Assembly (NCBI GenBank): GCA_963771845.1
Contig: CAVYVC010000018.1
Coordinates: 248,001-312,000 of the forward strand
Reading direction: 5' to 3'
Source of the DNA: VAZQ01 sp963771845
GTDB taxonomy: Bacteria; Pseudomonadota; Alphaproteobacteria; Rhizobiales; Xanthobacteraceae
DNA length: 64,000 bases
The notes beneath the pieces were generated by a model that saw only the letters and a list, made by a program, of their open reading frames with translations, made no database searches and had not been told where the DNA came from. Position numbers and translations under genes: made by a program. This document shows, piece by piece, positions 28,715 through 37,080 of this stretch; position 1 is the first letter of the stretch; every line of letters starts with the position of its first letter.

Positions 28715-28834
28715 TACACCCCAAAGCACGGCAGCTGGCTCGATCTGGCGGAATCCGAACTCGGCGTCCTATCGTGCCAGTGCCTCGACCGCCGCATTCC
28801 CGACAAGCAAACCCTCACCGACGAAATCGCCGCC
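28715..28834 (+). pseudogene. IS630-type transposase C-terminal fragment
   Basis: Forty codons match the end of another IS630 subgroup transposase: YTPKHGSWLDLAESELGVLS followed by CQCLDRRIPDKQTLTDEIAA. The pattern YTPxHGSWLNxAExE includes the catalytic Glu. It differs from the complete IS630 at 18925-19964, which has SPDLNPIE there. Nothing of the rest of the element is visible, so it is a relic. Confidence 0.75.
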
Positions 28835-29226
28835 TCAGGTTGTCGGTGCTCGCAACAGGGAGCCCCCCTTTGTTTTCCTCCGCCGGTTGTTTAGGGCCGT
28901 GCGGAACCGGCCGGCGATCACCACATGCACACGCTTTCGCGCTGGGTCGGTCTACGGCGTCGTACTGTGTCCGGTGGCACTTTTTTGCCGCCACAAGGGC
29001 GTGAACGGTGAGGATATCGCAGTTCCGCTGGCGGTGTCGGTGAAGGTGACGCAAGTTTGGATTGGACTACGTCGAAAGAAGCGAGCTGCGCGACAATCTG
29101 TTGGTATCATTGTTGGTATTGTTAATTACCGACTGAAAAAATATCTAATAAAAACATGCAGATAATGACCAAATTCGATGCCTCTCCTGGCACCAAACCT
29201 TTTTCGACCTCCTGATCTTCCTCGCA
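28835..29226. other. stretch without a supported gene
   Basis: Short chance frames only. A locally AT-rich patch (about 29100-29165) contrasts with the surrounding GC-rich DNA. No terminator or repeat was recognised. Confidence 0.4.
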
Positions 29227-29604
29227 TCAGCTCCTGGATTTGGAGCGGATCTCGTCGCGCATTTCACGGAACTCTTTCGGGCCTTTCAGAAGTCGCCGTT
29301 TGCGTTCCGCTCGCTCCTCGTCGGATGCCGACGGATCGAGAAGCTTATCAAGTTGCTTGCCGGCCAATTCGAGGGCCATCGATCGGGCTTTGGGGCTCAT
29401 CGGTCCGTGCAACTCGGCAGCTGCAAGTGCCACATCAATCAACCCCCTGATGGCTTGCGAGCGGGAGCTTGCATTGTTTGTTGCGGCCCAGCGGTCGACC
29501 GCCGCAAGCATTTCGGCCGGCAGCCTGATTCCAACGAGCGGATCTTTCGCGGTGGCCGGGCGCCTACGCCTTTTAGGTTTGACGGTTACCGACTTGGGAG
29601 CCAT
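29227..29604 (-). CDS. CopG-like ribbon-helix-helix protein
   Basis: A 125-residue protein. After a basic tail (KPKRRRRPATAK), residues 21-60 form a ribbon-helix-helix unit: strand DPLVGIRLPAEM, helix LAAVDRWAATNN, helix SRSQAIRGLIDVAL. The C-terminal half is a charged helix (RSMALELAGKQLDKLLD; DEERAERKRRLLKGPKEFRE) that may bind a partner. It is probably a DNA-binding regulator or orphan antitoxin; the next gene on that strand lies upstream (the antitoxin at 29739), with a 134-bp gap, so it is likely transcribed separately. No toxin is adjacent. Confidence 0.7.
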   Translation of the reverse strand: MAPKSVTVKPKRRRRPATAKDPLVGIRLPAEMLAAVDRWAATNNASSRSQAIRGLIDVALAAAELHGPMSPKARSMALELAGKQLDKLLDPSASDEERAERKRRLLKGPKEFREMRDEIRSKSRS

Positions 29605-29738
29605 GTGTTGGTTATACCTAAAAAAAGACCCTTTTCACTCGTGTCTGTTTTCATCCCCGGCGTTTGGTATCTTCGGTCCGGTCGTCAACACGACTGGTAG
29701 GGCGCTGGCCGACGGTACGCAGTCTCGCCGCCGTCATC

Positions 29739-30062
29739 TCAGGCAGCTTCCACGGTTTGAGCCTGGAGGTTCACCCCCAATCGCTTGCGCACTACGTCGA
29801 AGATTGCCGCGAGGTTGTCCATGCTCGGGTTGCCTTTCTTGGACAGCATCCGGTGCAGGCTCTTGCTCGGCTTTGCAGTTTCGGCCGCCAACTTCTCAAA
29901 GCCGACGGTCGCATTGACGAGATCGCGGAGAATGAGACGAGCAGTATCTGGTTCGCCGTTGAGGAACAACGTGGCGGCCTCATCGAGCAACGCCCGGGCA
30001 AAGGCTGGATCGCGCCGCACGCGTTCAACAATGGTTTGCTTGAAATCCCGGGTCAGTGCCAT
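29739..30062 (-). CDS. antitoxin of a RelE-type module, HTH (HigA-like)
   Basis: A 107-residue protein that would bind and neutralise the toxin encoded just upstream and repress the shared promoter. It begins ALTRDFKQTIVERVRRDPAF, a start typical of the addiction-module antidotes paired with Gp49-like toxins, followed by ALLDEAATLFLNGEPDTARL. An HTH follows: VGFEKLAAETAKPSKSLHRM with LSKKGNPSMDNLAAIFDVVR, i.e. an XRE-like fold. It starts 3 bases after the toxin stop. Toxin first, antitoxin second is the HigBA arrangement. Confidence 0.85.
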   Translation of the reverse strand: MALTRDFKQTIVERVRRDPAFARALLDEAATLFLNGEPDTARLILRDLVNATVGFEKLAAETAKPSKSLHRMLSKKGNPSMDNLAAIFDVVRKRLGVNLQAQTVEAA

Positions 30063-30065
30063 GTC

Positions 30066-30413
30066 TTACTTTCTCCCCTTTGTCCTCGCGGCGGCCGCTT
30101 TGCGCGCCTTGTATTCAGCCCACAAAACTTTTGCCCGTTCGATGTCGCCGTGTTGGCCCTTCTTCGTCCCGCCGCCAAGCAGGACGATTACTGCATCGCC
30201 GTCGCGGGCGAGATAAATGCGATACCCGGGGCCCCAATCAATGCGATACTCTCCAATGACGCCGATCCACCTCACTCTCGAAGTGTTGCCCATTTCGAGT
30301 CGTACTGCCGCGGTCGCGACCTTGGCTGCTGCCGGGGCGGAAAGACCCGTGAACCAAGTCCGATAGGGATTGGAGCCGTTCTCTCGCACGTACTCGACAA
30401 GCTTGAGCGGCAT
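30066..30413 (-). CDS. RelE/HigB-type toxin, Gp49-like
   Basis: A 115-residue basic toxin of the RelE superfamily, most like phage-derived Gp49 proteins; these are mRNA interferases that act at the ribosome. Signature: NPYRTWFTGLSAPAAAKVAT (start of the fold), RLEMGNTSRVRWIG, EYRIDWGPGYRIYLARDGDA and VIVLLGGGTKKGQHGDIERA. The GPGYRIYxxxxG and LLxGGxKxxQxxDI blocks are family hallmarks and hold the basic residues thought to contact RNA. First gene of the operon, so probably autoregulated by the antitoxin. It sits at the right edge of the island, where such modules are often found as stabilisers. Confidence 0.88.
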   Translation of the reverse strand: MPLKLVEYVRENGSNPYRTWFTGLSAPAAAKVATAAVRLEMGNTSRVRWIGVIGEYRIDWGPGYRIYLARDGDAVIVLLGGGTKKGQHGDIERAKVLWAEYKARKAAAARTKGRK

Positions 30414-30681
30414 TCTGATATAGTCACATATAAGTTACCGTCAAGTCATCATGCGGCCTCTTTAGATTAGCGGCCTTTTCTGCTTAAGACCTCTTTGCTC
30501 GGAGGCGTCATCTTCAGGCGCGATCTCGGGTATCTCAAGGCTGTCGGTTCTTCGACGGCCTCAGATCACCGCAGCCGTGGCGCGCACATCGAGCTTGTGG
30601 GTCACTCGAGCGATCTTGAGCTTCTGCGCAACACCTGTCCTTATATCGGGCTTCTGAACAACGATCGGACCCGGACGCGCA

Positions 30682-31299
30682 ATGACCATCCGCCTGCATC
30701 GCGGCGATCTGCCTGATCTTACGCGCTACCAGGTCGCATCGGTGGCGATCGACACCGAGACCATGGGGCTCGACCATCATCGCGACCGCCTGTGCGTCGT
30801 GCAGATCTCGCCCGGCGACGGATCGGCCGACGTGGTTCAGATCCCGCCGGGCGAGCGTCATGCCCCCAATCTGTCAAAGATCCTGGCCGATGCCGGCATT
30901 CTCAAAATCTTCCACTTCGCGCGTTTCGATCTCGCTGCCCTGCAGCTGGGATTGGGCGTCATGCCCGCGCCGGTCTATTGCACCAAGATCGCCTCGCGCC
31001 TGGCGCGCACTTACACGGACAAGCATGGCCTCAAGGATCTCGTGCGCGAGATCCTCGGCGTCGATCTCTCCAAGCAGCAGCAGCTTTCCGATTGGGGCGC
31101 GCAGGCGCTGAGCGACGCGCAGGTGGCCTATGCCGCCTCCGATGTGCTTCATCTCCACGCGCTCAAGGAGAGGCTCGATGCGCTCCTTGCGCGGGAGGGA
31201 CGCAGCGCCCTTGCCGAGGCCTGTTTCCGCTTCCTGCCCGACCGCGCGCGGCTCGATCTTGCCGGCTGGGCCAGCGAGGATATCTTCGCCCACTCCTAA
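30682..31299 (+). CDS. rnd: ribonuclease D-like 3'-5' exonuclease
   Basis: A 205-residue DEDD-family exonuclease. Motif Exo I is VAIDTETMGL (Asp-x-Glu), Exo II is ILKIFHFARFDLAAL (with the Asp), and Exo III is YAASDVLHLHAL (Tyr...Asp). The product lacks the C-terminal HRDC domains of E. coli RNase D (375 residues), as in the short rnd genes of many alphaproteobacteria. It would trim 3' ends of tRNA and other stable RNA in the cytoplasm. It is the first gene of the conserved core block, followed by lptC. Confidence 0.85.
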   Translation: MTIRLHRGDLPDLTRYQVASVAIDTETMGLDHHRDRLCVVQISPGDGSADVVQIPPGERHAPNLSKILADAGILKIFHFARFDLAALQLGLGVMPAPVYCTKIASRLARTYTDKHGLKDLVREILGVDLSKQQQLSDWGAQALSDAQVAYAASDVLHLHALKERLDALLAREGRSALAEACFRFLPDRARLDLAGWASEDIFAHS

Positions 31300-31452
31300 C
31301 TTGTTGGCACACTGCTGTTTTTTCGATCAGGCTAATCCGGCATCATGCCGCGGCCGGGCCACATTTGGGGGCGACTATGGGGCGGCGAACGGGTATGATG
31401 CGATGGGGACCGCCTGATTCTCCTTTCGGGCGGCGCTGCGGGGGATGCCAGC

Positions 31453-32151
31453 GTGACCGCATTTTCCGATATCCAAGGGCGAGCGACGTTCACGCCTGCC
31501 GGGCGGGTGAACGGGGATCGTGCTTTCCGCGCCGCGCGCCGGCATAGCCGCCACGTGCGTGTCCTGCGGATTGCAATTCCCGCAGCAGTAGTTGCCGTCA
31601 TCATCGGAGGTTTTGCTTTTTCAGCCGTGATCAAGCCGTTGCGTGCGCTCTCCAAGCTCCCGGTCGATCTCGGCTCGGTGGTTGTTTCCGGGACGAAGAT
31701 CATGATGCAGCAGCCGCATATCGCCGGCTTTACCCGCGATAACCGCCGTTATGATCTCACGGCACAAGCCGCCGGCCAGGATGTCACCAAGCCCGATCTG
31801 GTGGAATTGCAGGGCATTCATGCCACCATGGAAATGCAGGACGAGGCGGTGTTTGAAACGACCGCGCAGAACGGCCTCTACAACAGCAAGTCGGAGCAAC
31901 TCACCCTGGCCAACAACATCGTGGTCACCTCCACGAACGGCTACAGAGCGCTCTTGAGTGAGGCGTTTCTCGACATTCGGGGCAACAAGATCAGTTCCGA
32001 GAAACCGGTCTACGTGAAGACATCGACAGCGACCGTTAACGCCAACCGCATGGAAGTGCTCGACGGCGGCGATGTGATCCGGTTCGAACGCGGGGTGAAC
32101 GTGGAGCTGATTGCCTCGGCTGCGCCGCGGCTGGAGGCGCGCAGTCGATGA
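31453..32151 (+). CDS. lptC: LPS export protein LptC
   Basis: A 232-residue bitopic inner-membrane protein starting with GTG. One membrane segment lies at ~residues 38-58 (LRIAIPAAVVAVIIGGFAFS), followed by a periplasmic beta-jellyroll (IKPLRALSKLPVDLGSVVVS; QPHIAGFTRDNRRYDLTAQA; LTLANNIVVTSTNGYRALLS). LptC takes lipopolysaccharide from the LptBFG ABC transporter and passes it to LptA. The stop overlaps the start of lptA (ATGA), so the two are coupled, and lptB follows. Assignment rests on gene order as well as sequence. Confidence 0.9.
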   Translation: MTAFSDIQGRATFTPAGRVNGDRAFRAARRHSRHVRVLRIAIPAAVVAVIIGGFAFSAVIKPLRALSKLPVDLGSVVVSGTKIMMQQPHIAGFTRDNRRYDLTAQAAGQDVTKPDLVELQGIHATMEMQDEAVFETTAQNGLYNSKSEQLTLANNIVVTSTNGYRALLSEAFLDIRGNKISSEKPVYVKTSTATVNANRMEVLDGGDVIRFERGVNVELIASAAPRLEARSR

Positions 32152-32741
32152 CAGGCGTGATGTGCCGGAAACCCGCTCTCGCAGCCGTCGCGCTCGTCCT
32201 CGTTGTTTTTGCGCGCGCGGCCTGCGCCGAACCCACGACCACGCAGAAAAATCAGGGCGTTCCGAATGCCTTGCAAGGCTTTTCGCAGAACCGCGATCAG
32301 CCGATAAAGATCCAGGCAGCCTCCCTTGAAGTACGCGAGAAGGACAAGCTCGCCACGTTCAGTGGCGATGTCGAGGTGTTTCAGGGCGACACCGAAATGC
32401 GTTGCAAGGTGCTGCTGGTTTACTATGAGCAAGAGGCGGGCAATCACAGCGCCAAAGTCCCCGATCCGGGAGCAGGGGGGCAGAATCAGATTCGGCGGAT
32501 CGAGGCGAAGGGCGGTGTCACTGTCGTGCAGAAGGATCAAAACGCTACCGGCGACAGCGCAACCTTCAACATGCGCGAGAACTCGGTCACGCTTGTGGGC
32601 AATGTCGTGGTCACGCGCGGACACGATGTCCTCCGCGGACACCGGCTTGTGGTTGATCTGACCACCGGCGTTTCGAGAATGGACGGCGGGCGCGTTGAGG
32701 GGCTGTTTCCATCGGCCGCGCGCGGCTCCGAGAAGAAATGA
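32148..32741 (+). CDS. lptA: LPS export periplasmic protein LptA
   Basis: A 197-residue exported protein with an N-terminal signal peptide (KPALAAVALVLVVFARAACA, cleavage after Ala-Glu about residue 28). The OstA-like beta-jellyroll starts with QPIKIQAASLEVREKDKLAT, FSGDVEVFQGDTEMRCKVLL, and continues IEAKGGVTVVQKDQNATGDS and LVGNVVVTRGHDVLRGHRLV. LptA polymerises as the periplasmic bridge between LptC and the outer-membrane LptD. It overlaps lptC by four bases. Confidence 0.92.
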   Translation: MTGVMCRKPALAAVALVLVVFARAACAEPTTTQKNQGVPNALQGFSQNRDQPIKIQAASLEVREKDKLATFSGDVEVFQGDTEMRCKVLLVYYEQEAGNHSAKVPDPGAGGQNQIRRIEAKGGVTVVQKDQNATGDSATFNMRENSVTLVGNVVVTRGHDVLRGHRLVVDLTTGVSRMDGGRVEGLFPSAARGSEKK

Positions 32742-32816
32742 TGCGGCTTCCCGTTCCGCCCTGATAATTTGCAACAGCGGCGGGTGGTGGGATCAATCGG
32801 GCTTCGAGGCAGAGGC

Positions 32817-33734
32817 GTGCTCAACATCATTGCGTTGTTTCGACGCCGCCGTCCTGCCCGGCCGAGCCTCAAAACCGGGATCAGAAGCGGCAATGGCGCC
32901 TGGCGCGACATGGCCACTGTGGACGAGCCGATCGGGGCCCGCCGCCAGGCAGCCAAGCCTGCTGCATCACGCCGGCGCAACGAGGCGCCTTCCCCCCGGC
33001 GGGAGCCGCAGCAGGGCTATCTCGCCGCCCACAACCTGGAAAAGACCTATGGCGGCCGCACGGTCGTTAACGGGGTGAGTTTTTACGTCCGTCGCGGCGA
33101 AGCTGTTGGTCTGCTCGGCCCCAACGGGGCGGGAAAGACCACCGCGTTCTACACGATCACTGGCTTGATCAAGGCTGATCGCGGCCAGATTGAGCTCGAC
33201 GGCTGCGACGTGACCCACCTTCCGATGTATCAGCGGGCGCGGCTGGGCATCGGCTACCTGCCGCAGGAGGCCTCGATCTTTCGCGGCCTCAATGTCGAAG
33301 ACAACATTCGCGCCGTGCTCGAAGTCGTGGAGCCGAACCGCCGCCGGCGCGAGGCCGAGCTCAAGGCGCTGCTCGATGAGTTCGAGATCACGCGGCATCG
33401 CAAGACGCCCTCGATTGCGCTCTCCGGCGGCGAGCGCCGCCGGGTGGAGATTGCCCGGGCACTTGCAAGCCGGCCGAACTACATGCTGCTTGATGAACCC
33501 TTTGCGGGTATCGACCCTAAGGCAGTGGTCGAAATCCAGAGGCTCGTACGCCGCCTCACCACCCGCGGGATCGGCGTGCTGATTACCGATCATAATGTGC
33601 GCGAGACGCTCGATCTGACCGACCGCTCCTACATCATTTATTCGGGCAAGGTCCTGATGGAGGGACGCAAGGACGACATTGTCAACGACCCCGAGGTTCG
33701 CCGCCTCTATCTGGGAGAAAACTTCCGGGTTTGA
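32817..33734 (+). CDS. lptB: LPS export ABC transporter ATP-binding protein LptB
   Basis: The nucleotide-binding subunit of LptBFG. I prefer the GTG at 32817 (after GAGGCAGAG) to the ATG at 32769, since the short hydrophobic-basic start (LNIIALFRRRRPARP) resembles rhizobial LptB. An extra N-terminal basic tail (~70 residues) precedes the ABC domain. Walker A is LLGPNGAGKTT, the Q-loop YLPQEASIFRGL, the signature ALSGGERRRVEIARAL, Walker B YMLLDEPFAGIDP, and the switch His is in ITDHNVRETL. It energises removal of lipopolysaccharide from the inner membrane. It lies 75 bases after lptA and upstream of rpoN, the usual alphaproteobacterial order. Confidence 0.93.
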   Translation: MLNIIALFRRRRPARPSLKTGIRSGNGAWRDMATVDEPIGARRQAAKPAASRRRNEAPSPRREPQQGYLAAHNLEKTYGGRTVVNGVSFYVRRGEAVGLLGPNGAGKTTAFYTITGLIKADRGQIELDGCDVTHLPMYQRARLGIGYLPQEASIFRGLNVEDNIRAVLEVVEPNRRRREAELKALLDEFEITRHRKTPSIALSGGERRRVEIARALASRPNYMLLDEPFAGIDPKAVVEIQRLVRRLTTRGIGVLITDHNVRETLDLTDRSYIIYSGKVLMEGRKDDIVNDPEVRRLYLGENFRV

Positions 33735-33846
33735 TCGAGCCTTTAGCCGATCCTTTCTTGGCCTTTTCCTCACAATAATTAACGACGACGGACTGGGGCG
33801 GTATACAGCAGCCCGGGAACCGGCTAAGCAGAAAGCAAGAATCGGA

Positions 33847-33896
33847 CCATTTGAGCCCAGTCCATCTGAGCCCAGGTCCATTTGAGTCCAAGTCCA
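33847..33896. repeat. three tandem 15-16 bp units between lptB and rpoN
   Basis: CCATTTGAGCCCAGT (33847), CCATCTGAGCCCAGGT (33862) and CCATTTGAGTCCAAGT (33878) are tandem imperfect copies ending about 65 bases before the rpoN start. They may be a slippage product or binding sites for a regulator of rpoN. Confidence 0.6.
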
Positions 33897-33961
33897 CCCG
33901 CCCGACCGGCGGTGGGCTTAACCCGGATAGCGTCTTCGTAAGAAGTCAGAGCGCGTACCCG

Positions 33962-35488
33962 ATGGCGTTGACCCAGCGGCTAGAACTCCGGCAGAGCCAC
34001 GCGCTCGTCATGACGCCGCAGCTGATGCAGGCCATCAAGCTGCTGGCGCTCTCCAATCTCGAGCTTGCCACCTATGTTGAAGGAGAGCTCGAGCGCAACC
34101 CGCTTCTGCAACATCTCGGCGAGGATGAAAGCGATACCAGTCAACCGCCGGCTGGTGGCGCCGAAACGCAATTGGGTGAGCGCATCGAATCAACCTGGGT
34201 CGAGGGCGATCGGCCGGGTGATGGAACGGCGGGCTCGCAGCCCGAGGCTGAGGAGTTCGCACCCGCAGATGGCGAAACGGCAAGCGCCCGATCGAACGGC
34301 GAAGATCCCCCGCGCTATTCAGAATGGGCAGGGATCGGCAGCGGCCGGCGGGATGGAAATGATTACAACCTGGAAGCTCACGTCTCGGCCGAAAAGACGT
34401 TGGCTGACCATCTGGCAGAGCAGCTGACGCTCTCCATCAGCGATCCGGCGCGGCGCATGATCGGCCAATACCTCATCGATATGGTCGACGAGGCCGGCTA
34501 CCTCAACGCGGAGTTCGACGCGGTCGCGGAGAAGCTCGGCGCCGGCCGGGCAGAGGTCGAGGCTGTACTCGCGATTCTGCAGGGCTTCGATCCTTCCGGT
34601 GTTTGCGCACGCAATCTCGGCGAATGCCTTGCCATCCAGCTGCAGGAGCGCAACCGCTTTGATCCTGCCATGCAGGCGCTGGTCGAACATCTCGATCTAT
34701 TGGCCAAACGCGATCTTTCCGGGTTGCGGAAAATCTGCGCCGTTAGCGAGGAAGACCTCGTCGAAATGATCGCCGAGATCCGCCGGCTCAATCCCAAGCC
34801 CGGGTTAGCCTTCGGATCGGTGGTCGTGCAGCCAATCGTCCCCGATGTGTTCGTGCGCCCCCGGCCGGACGGCGGCTTTACGGTCGAGCTCAATTCGGAC
34901 ACGCTGCCGCGCGTGCTCGTCAACCAGGATTATCACGCCGACATCGTCAAATCGGCCAAAACCGAGCAGGACAAAACCTACCTTGCCGATTGCATGCAAA
35001 CTGCGACCTGGCTCGTACGCGCGCTTGAACAACGTGCGAAGACGATCCTGAAGGTTGCGACTGAGATCGTGCGTCAGCAGGACGGCTTTTTCGCTCACGG
35101 TGTCGAGCACCTGCGCCCGCTCAATCTGCGGACGATCGCTGACGCGATCGGTATGCACGAGTCCACGGTTTCCCGCGTCACGGCCAACAAGTATATGGCG
35201 ACCAGTCGCGGTATTTTCGAACTGAAATATTTCTTTACGTCCGCGATTGCGGCGGCAGACGGCGGGGAAGCCCATTCGGCGGAAGCGGTGCGTCACCGCA
35301 TTCGCCAGCTGATCAATGAGGAAGCCGCCGAGCACGTCCTTTCCGATGACACCATTGTGGACCGGCTGCACGCCGCCGGCATCGACATTGCCCGCCGCAC
35401 TGTCGCAAAGTATCGTGAGGCAATGCGGATTCCCTCCTCAGTGCAGCGAAGACGGGAAAAGCAAGCGTTCCTGAACACCCCTTCCTGA
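33962..35488 (+). CDS. rpoN: RNA polymerase sigma-54 factor RpoN
   Basis: 508 residues from the ATG at 33962, chosen because region I starts there (MALTQRLELRQSHALVMTPQ, LMQAIKLLALSNLELATYVE), the Gln/Leu-rich activator-responding part. An acidic linker (~residues 55-130) follows, then the core-binding domain, the HTH (RTIADAIGMHESTVSRVTAN) and the C-terminal RpoN box IARRTVAKYREAMRIPSS, which reads the -24 promoter element. Sigma-54 directs nitrogen-related and other enhancer-dependent genes. hpf and ptsN follow, as in most Proteobacteria. An in-frame upstream start (33851) would add 37 poorly conserved residues across the tandem repeats. Confidence 0.95.
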   Translation: MALTQRLELRQSHALVMTPQLMQAIKLLALSNLELATYVEGELERNPLLQHLGEDESDTSQPPAGGAETQLGERIESTWVEGDRPGDGTAGSQPEAEEFAPADGETASARSNGEDPPRYSEWAGIGSGRRDGNDYNLEAHVSAEKTLADHLAEQLTLSISDPARRMIGQYLIDMVDEAGYLNAEFDAVAEKLGAGRAEVEAVLAILQGFDPSGVCARNLGECLAIQLQERNRFDPAMQALVEHLDLLAKRDLSGLRKICAVSEEDLVEMIAEIRRLNPKPGLAFGSVVVQPIVPDVFVRPRPDGGFTVELNSDTLPRVLVNQDYHADIVKSAKTEQDKTYLADCMQTATWLVRALEQRAKTILKVATEIVRQQDGFFAHGVEHLRPLNLRTIADAIGMHESTVSRVTANKYMATSRGIFELKYFFTSAIAAADGGEAHSAEAVRHRIRQLINEEAAEHVLSDDTIVDRLHAAGIDIARRTVAKYREAMRIPSSVQRRREKQAFLNTPS

Positions 35489-35565
35489 CGCAAGCTCGTG
35501 GAGTACACGGACCTCGCCGGGCGCGGCATATGCGCCGCGGCGGCGCCGATCGAGCGGAGAGCATC

Positions 35566-35880
35566 ATGGCGTTGCGCGTATCGGGCAAGAACATCGATCT
35601 TGGGGAGGCGTTACGTGGCAGGATCAGCGCACGCGTGTCGGAGGCGACCGCCAAGTATTTCGACGGCGGGTTCTCCGGCCATGTGACGGTCGAAAAGGAT
35701 GGCTTCGGCTTCCGGACGGATTGCGTCATCCATCTCGATTCCGGCGTTGTGCTTGAAGTGGATGCGTTCGCAGCCGATGCCTATGCGAGCGCCGATCAGG
35801 CGGCCGTGCGGATGGAAAAACGTCTGCGCCGCTACAAGCGCCGGCACAAGGATCACCCCGGGTCGCGCGACGCAAAGTGA
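35566..35880 (+). CDS. hpf: short ribosome hibernation promoting factor
   Basis: 104 residues from ATG 35566 (GGAGA 6 bases upstream). RaiA/HPF fold: MALRVSGKNIDLGEALRGRI, then FSGHVTVEKDGFGFRTDCVI and DAYASADQAAVRMEKRLRRY with the basic end YKRRHKDHP. This protein binds the 30S subunit decoding region in stationary phase and inactivates ribosomes. It lacks the long-form C-terminal dimerisation domain of ~180-residue HPF proteins found in some alphaproteobacteria. It lies 77 bases after rpoN. Confidence 0.88.
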   Translation: MALRVSGKNIDLGEALRGRISARVSEATAKYFDGGFSGHVTVEKDGFGFRTDCVIHLDSGVVLEVDAFAADAYASADQAAVRMEKRLRRYKRRHKDHPGSRDAK

Positions 35881-35956
35881 TGGAGAGGCCTCCCGCTCGG
35901 CCGCTTTGCCGGATGCTTGATCAAGGGCAATGCCGAGGGAAACACAAAGGACGCGA

Positions 35957-36418
35957 ATGCCACTGACCGACCTCATTACGCCGAACTCCGTAATTGCGGG
36001 GTTGAAGGTCAATAGCAAGAAGCAGCTGCTCCAGGAGCTAGCTGCGAGGGCGGCCGAGCTCAGCGGACAAAGCGAACGCACAATCCTGGAGATTCTGCAG
36101 CAACGCGAAAAGCTCGGATCGACGGGAGTGGGCAACGGCATTGCCATTCCCCATGGCAAGCTCGCGAAGCTCGACCGCTTGTTCGGCCTTTTCGCGCGCT
36201 TGGACCGGCCGATCGATTTCGAAGCCCTCGATGATCAGCCGGTCGATCTTGTGTTTCTTCTGCTCGCGCCTGAAAACGCCGGCGCCGATCACCTCAAGGC
36301 GCTCGCGCGCGTCGCACGACTGCTGCGCGACCCCGAAACCGCGCGCAAACTGCGCGCCTCACGCGACGCAGAAGCGCTCTATGCGGTGTTGGCCCTGCCG
36401 CCGGCGAGTGCGGCTTAG
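35957..36418 (+). CDS. ptsN: nitrogen-PTS EIIA protein PtsN
   Basis: 153 residues from ATG 35957 (MPLTDLITPNSVIAGLKVNS). It is an EIIA domain of the fructose-mannitol family; the phosphorylated His is residue 66 in GNGIAIPHGKL. It accepts phosphate from NPr in the nitrogen-related PTS and regulates potassium uptake, carbon and nitrogen genes by its phosphorylation state. Position after rpoN-hpf is conserved in Proteobacteria. A palindromic repeat cluster follows. Confidence 0.93.
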   Translation: MPLTDLITPNSVIAGLKVNSKKQLLQELAARAAELSGQSERTILEILQQREKLGSTGVGNGIAIPHGKLAKLDRLFGLFARLDRPIDFEALDDQPVDLVFLLLAPENAGADHLKALARVARLLRDPETARKLRASRDAEALYAVLALPPASAA

Positions 36419-36445
36419 CGCGTGTTTCGCTGAGATCGAGCCAGC

Positions 36446-36652
36446 AGGTCCACCTCTCCCCATCGCAAGTCGGGCTTGCCCGACTTGCGCAATACACTGC
36501 GCAACCCGGGCAAGCCCGGGTTGCGTGGAGAGGTCGGAATGGGCGTCTCGCGCCCATTCCGGGTGAGGGGGCTACTACTCGTAAAGCTGATCCCCCTCAC
36601 CCGGATCGCGCAAGCGCGATCCGACCTCTCCCCTCCCGGGGAGAGGTACCGC
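36446..36652. repeat. mosaic of REP-like palindromes
   Basis: Five inverted repeats are nested in about 200 bases. 36465-36488 is GCAAGTCGGGC-TT-GCCCGACTTGC; 36501-36524 is GCAACCCGGGC-AA-GCCCGGGTTGC; 36536-36560 has GGAATGGGCG and CGCCCATTCC arms; 36603-36622 is GGATCGCGC-AA-GCGCGATCC; CCGGGTGAGGGGG near 36558 pairs with CCCCCTCACCCGG near 36592. The outer CCACCTCTCCC and GGGGAGAGGT pair as well. The block fills the gap between ptsN and the convergent DUF1150 gene and is typical of dispersed repeats in these genomes. Confidence 0.8.
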
Positions 36653-36769
36653 GGGCTGCACCATCGCGTGGTGATCGAACGTCATCGAAATTGGCTCTAA
36701 CAAGCGAAGAGTGAGTGGCGAATAGCGAGTGGCCAGGCCTTGCCTGTTCGCCATTCGCTGCTTGCGCGC

Positions 36770-37036
36770 TTAGTGCACGCTTACCGTCTCGAGCTCCTGG
36801 CTCCACGCGTTTGCGATCGCCGCCTCGCGGCTGTCGGTCAGCATGATCGGGGTGCCGTCGGCGGCGTGCAGGGCATAAAGCAGGGTCCCCGGCGCAAGCT
36901 GGGGCGCCTGCGGGAATTGTCTCTGAACGTCTTCCGAGCGGATGGTCTTGACGTAGGCGATTTTGCCGCCACCGAGCAGCGCCAGCGCCTCAGGTGAAAT
37001 TCGGGTGTCTCTGGAGGTGATATCGTTGTTTGTCAT
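36770..37036 (-). CDS. DUF1150 family protein
   Basis: 88 residues from ATG 37036, which follows GAAAGGAG; the frame extends 7 codons further without a better site. The product TRISPEALALLGGGKIAYVK, LLYALHAADGTPIMLTDSRE, AAIANAWSQELETVSVH matches DUF1150, a small domain almost limited to Rhizobiales and relatives, with the ending DxxxAxxxAxxxELxxVSVH. It is the second gene of a pair with an Hsp20 protein, 45 bases apart, a common arrangement that suggests a role in the heat shock response. Biochemical function unknown. Confidence 0.85.
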   Translation of the reverse strand: MTNNDITSRDTRISPEALALLGGGKIAYVKTIRSEDVQRQFPQAPQLAPGTLLYALHAADGTPIMLTDSREAAIANAWSQELETVSVH

Positions 37037-37080
37037 GGCACTCGACTCCTTTCTCATAACGCGTCGAGCCCTGGGCGGGT

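Noticed and set aside
30414..30681. tRNA attachment site at the right island edge
   Set aside because: No cloverleaf or CCA-ending sequence could be found there or elsewhere in the window.
36446..36652. CRISPR-like repeats
   Set aside because: Units are different palindromes without constant spacers and no cas gene is nearby.
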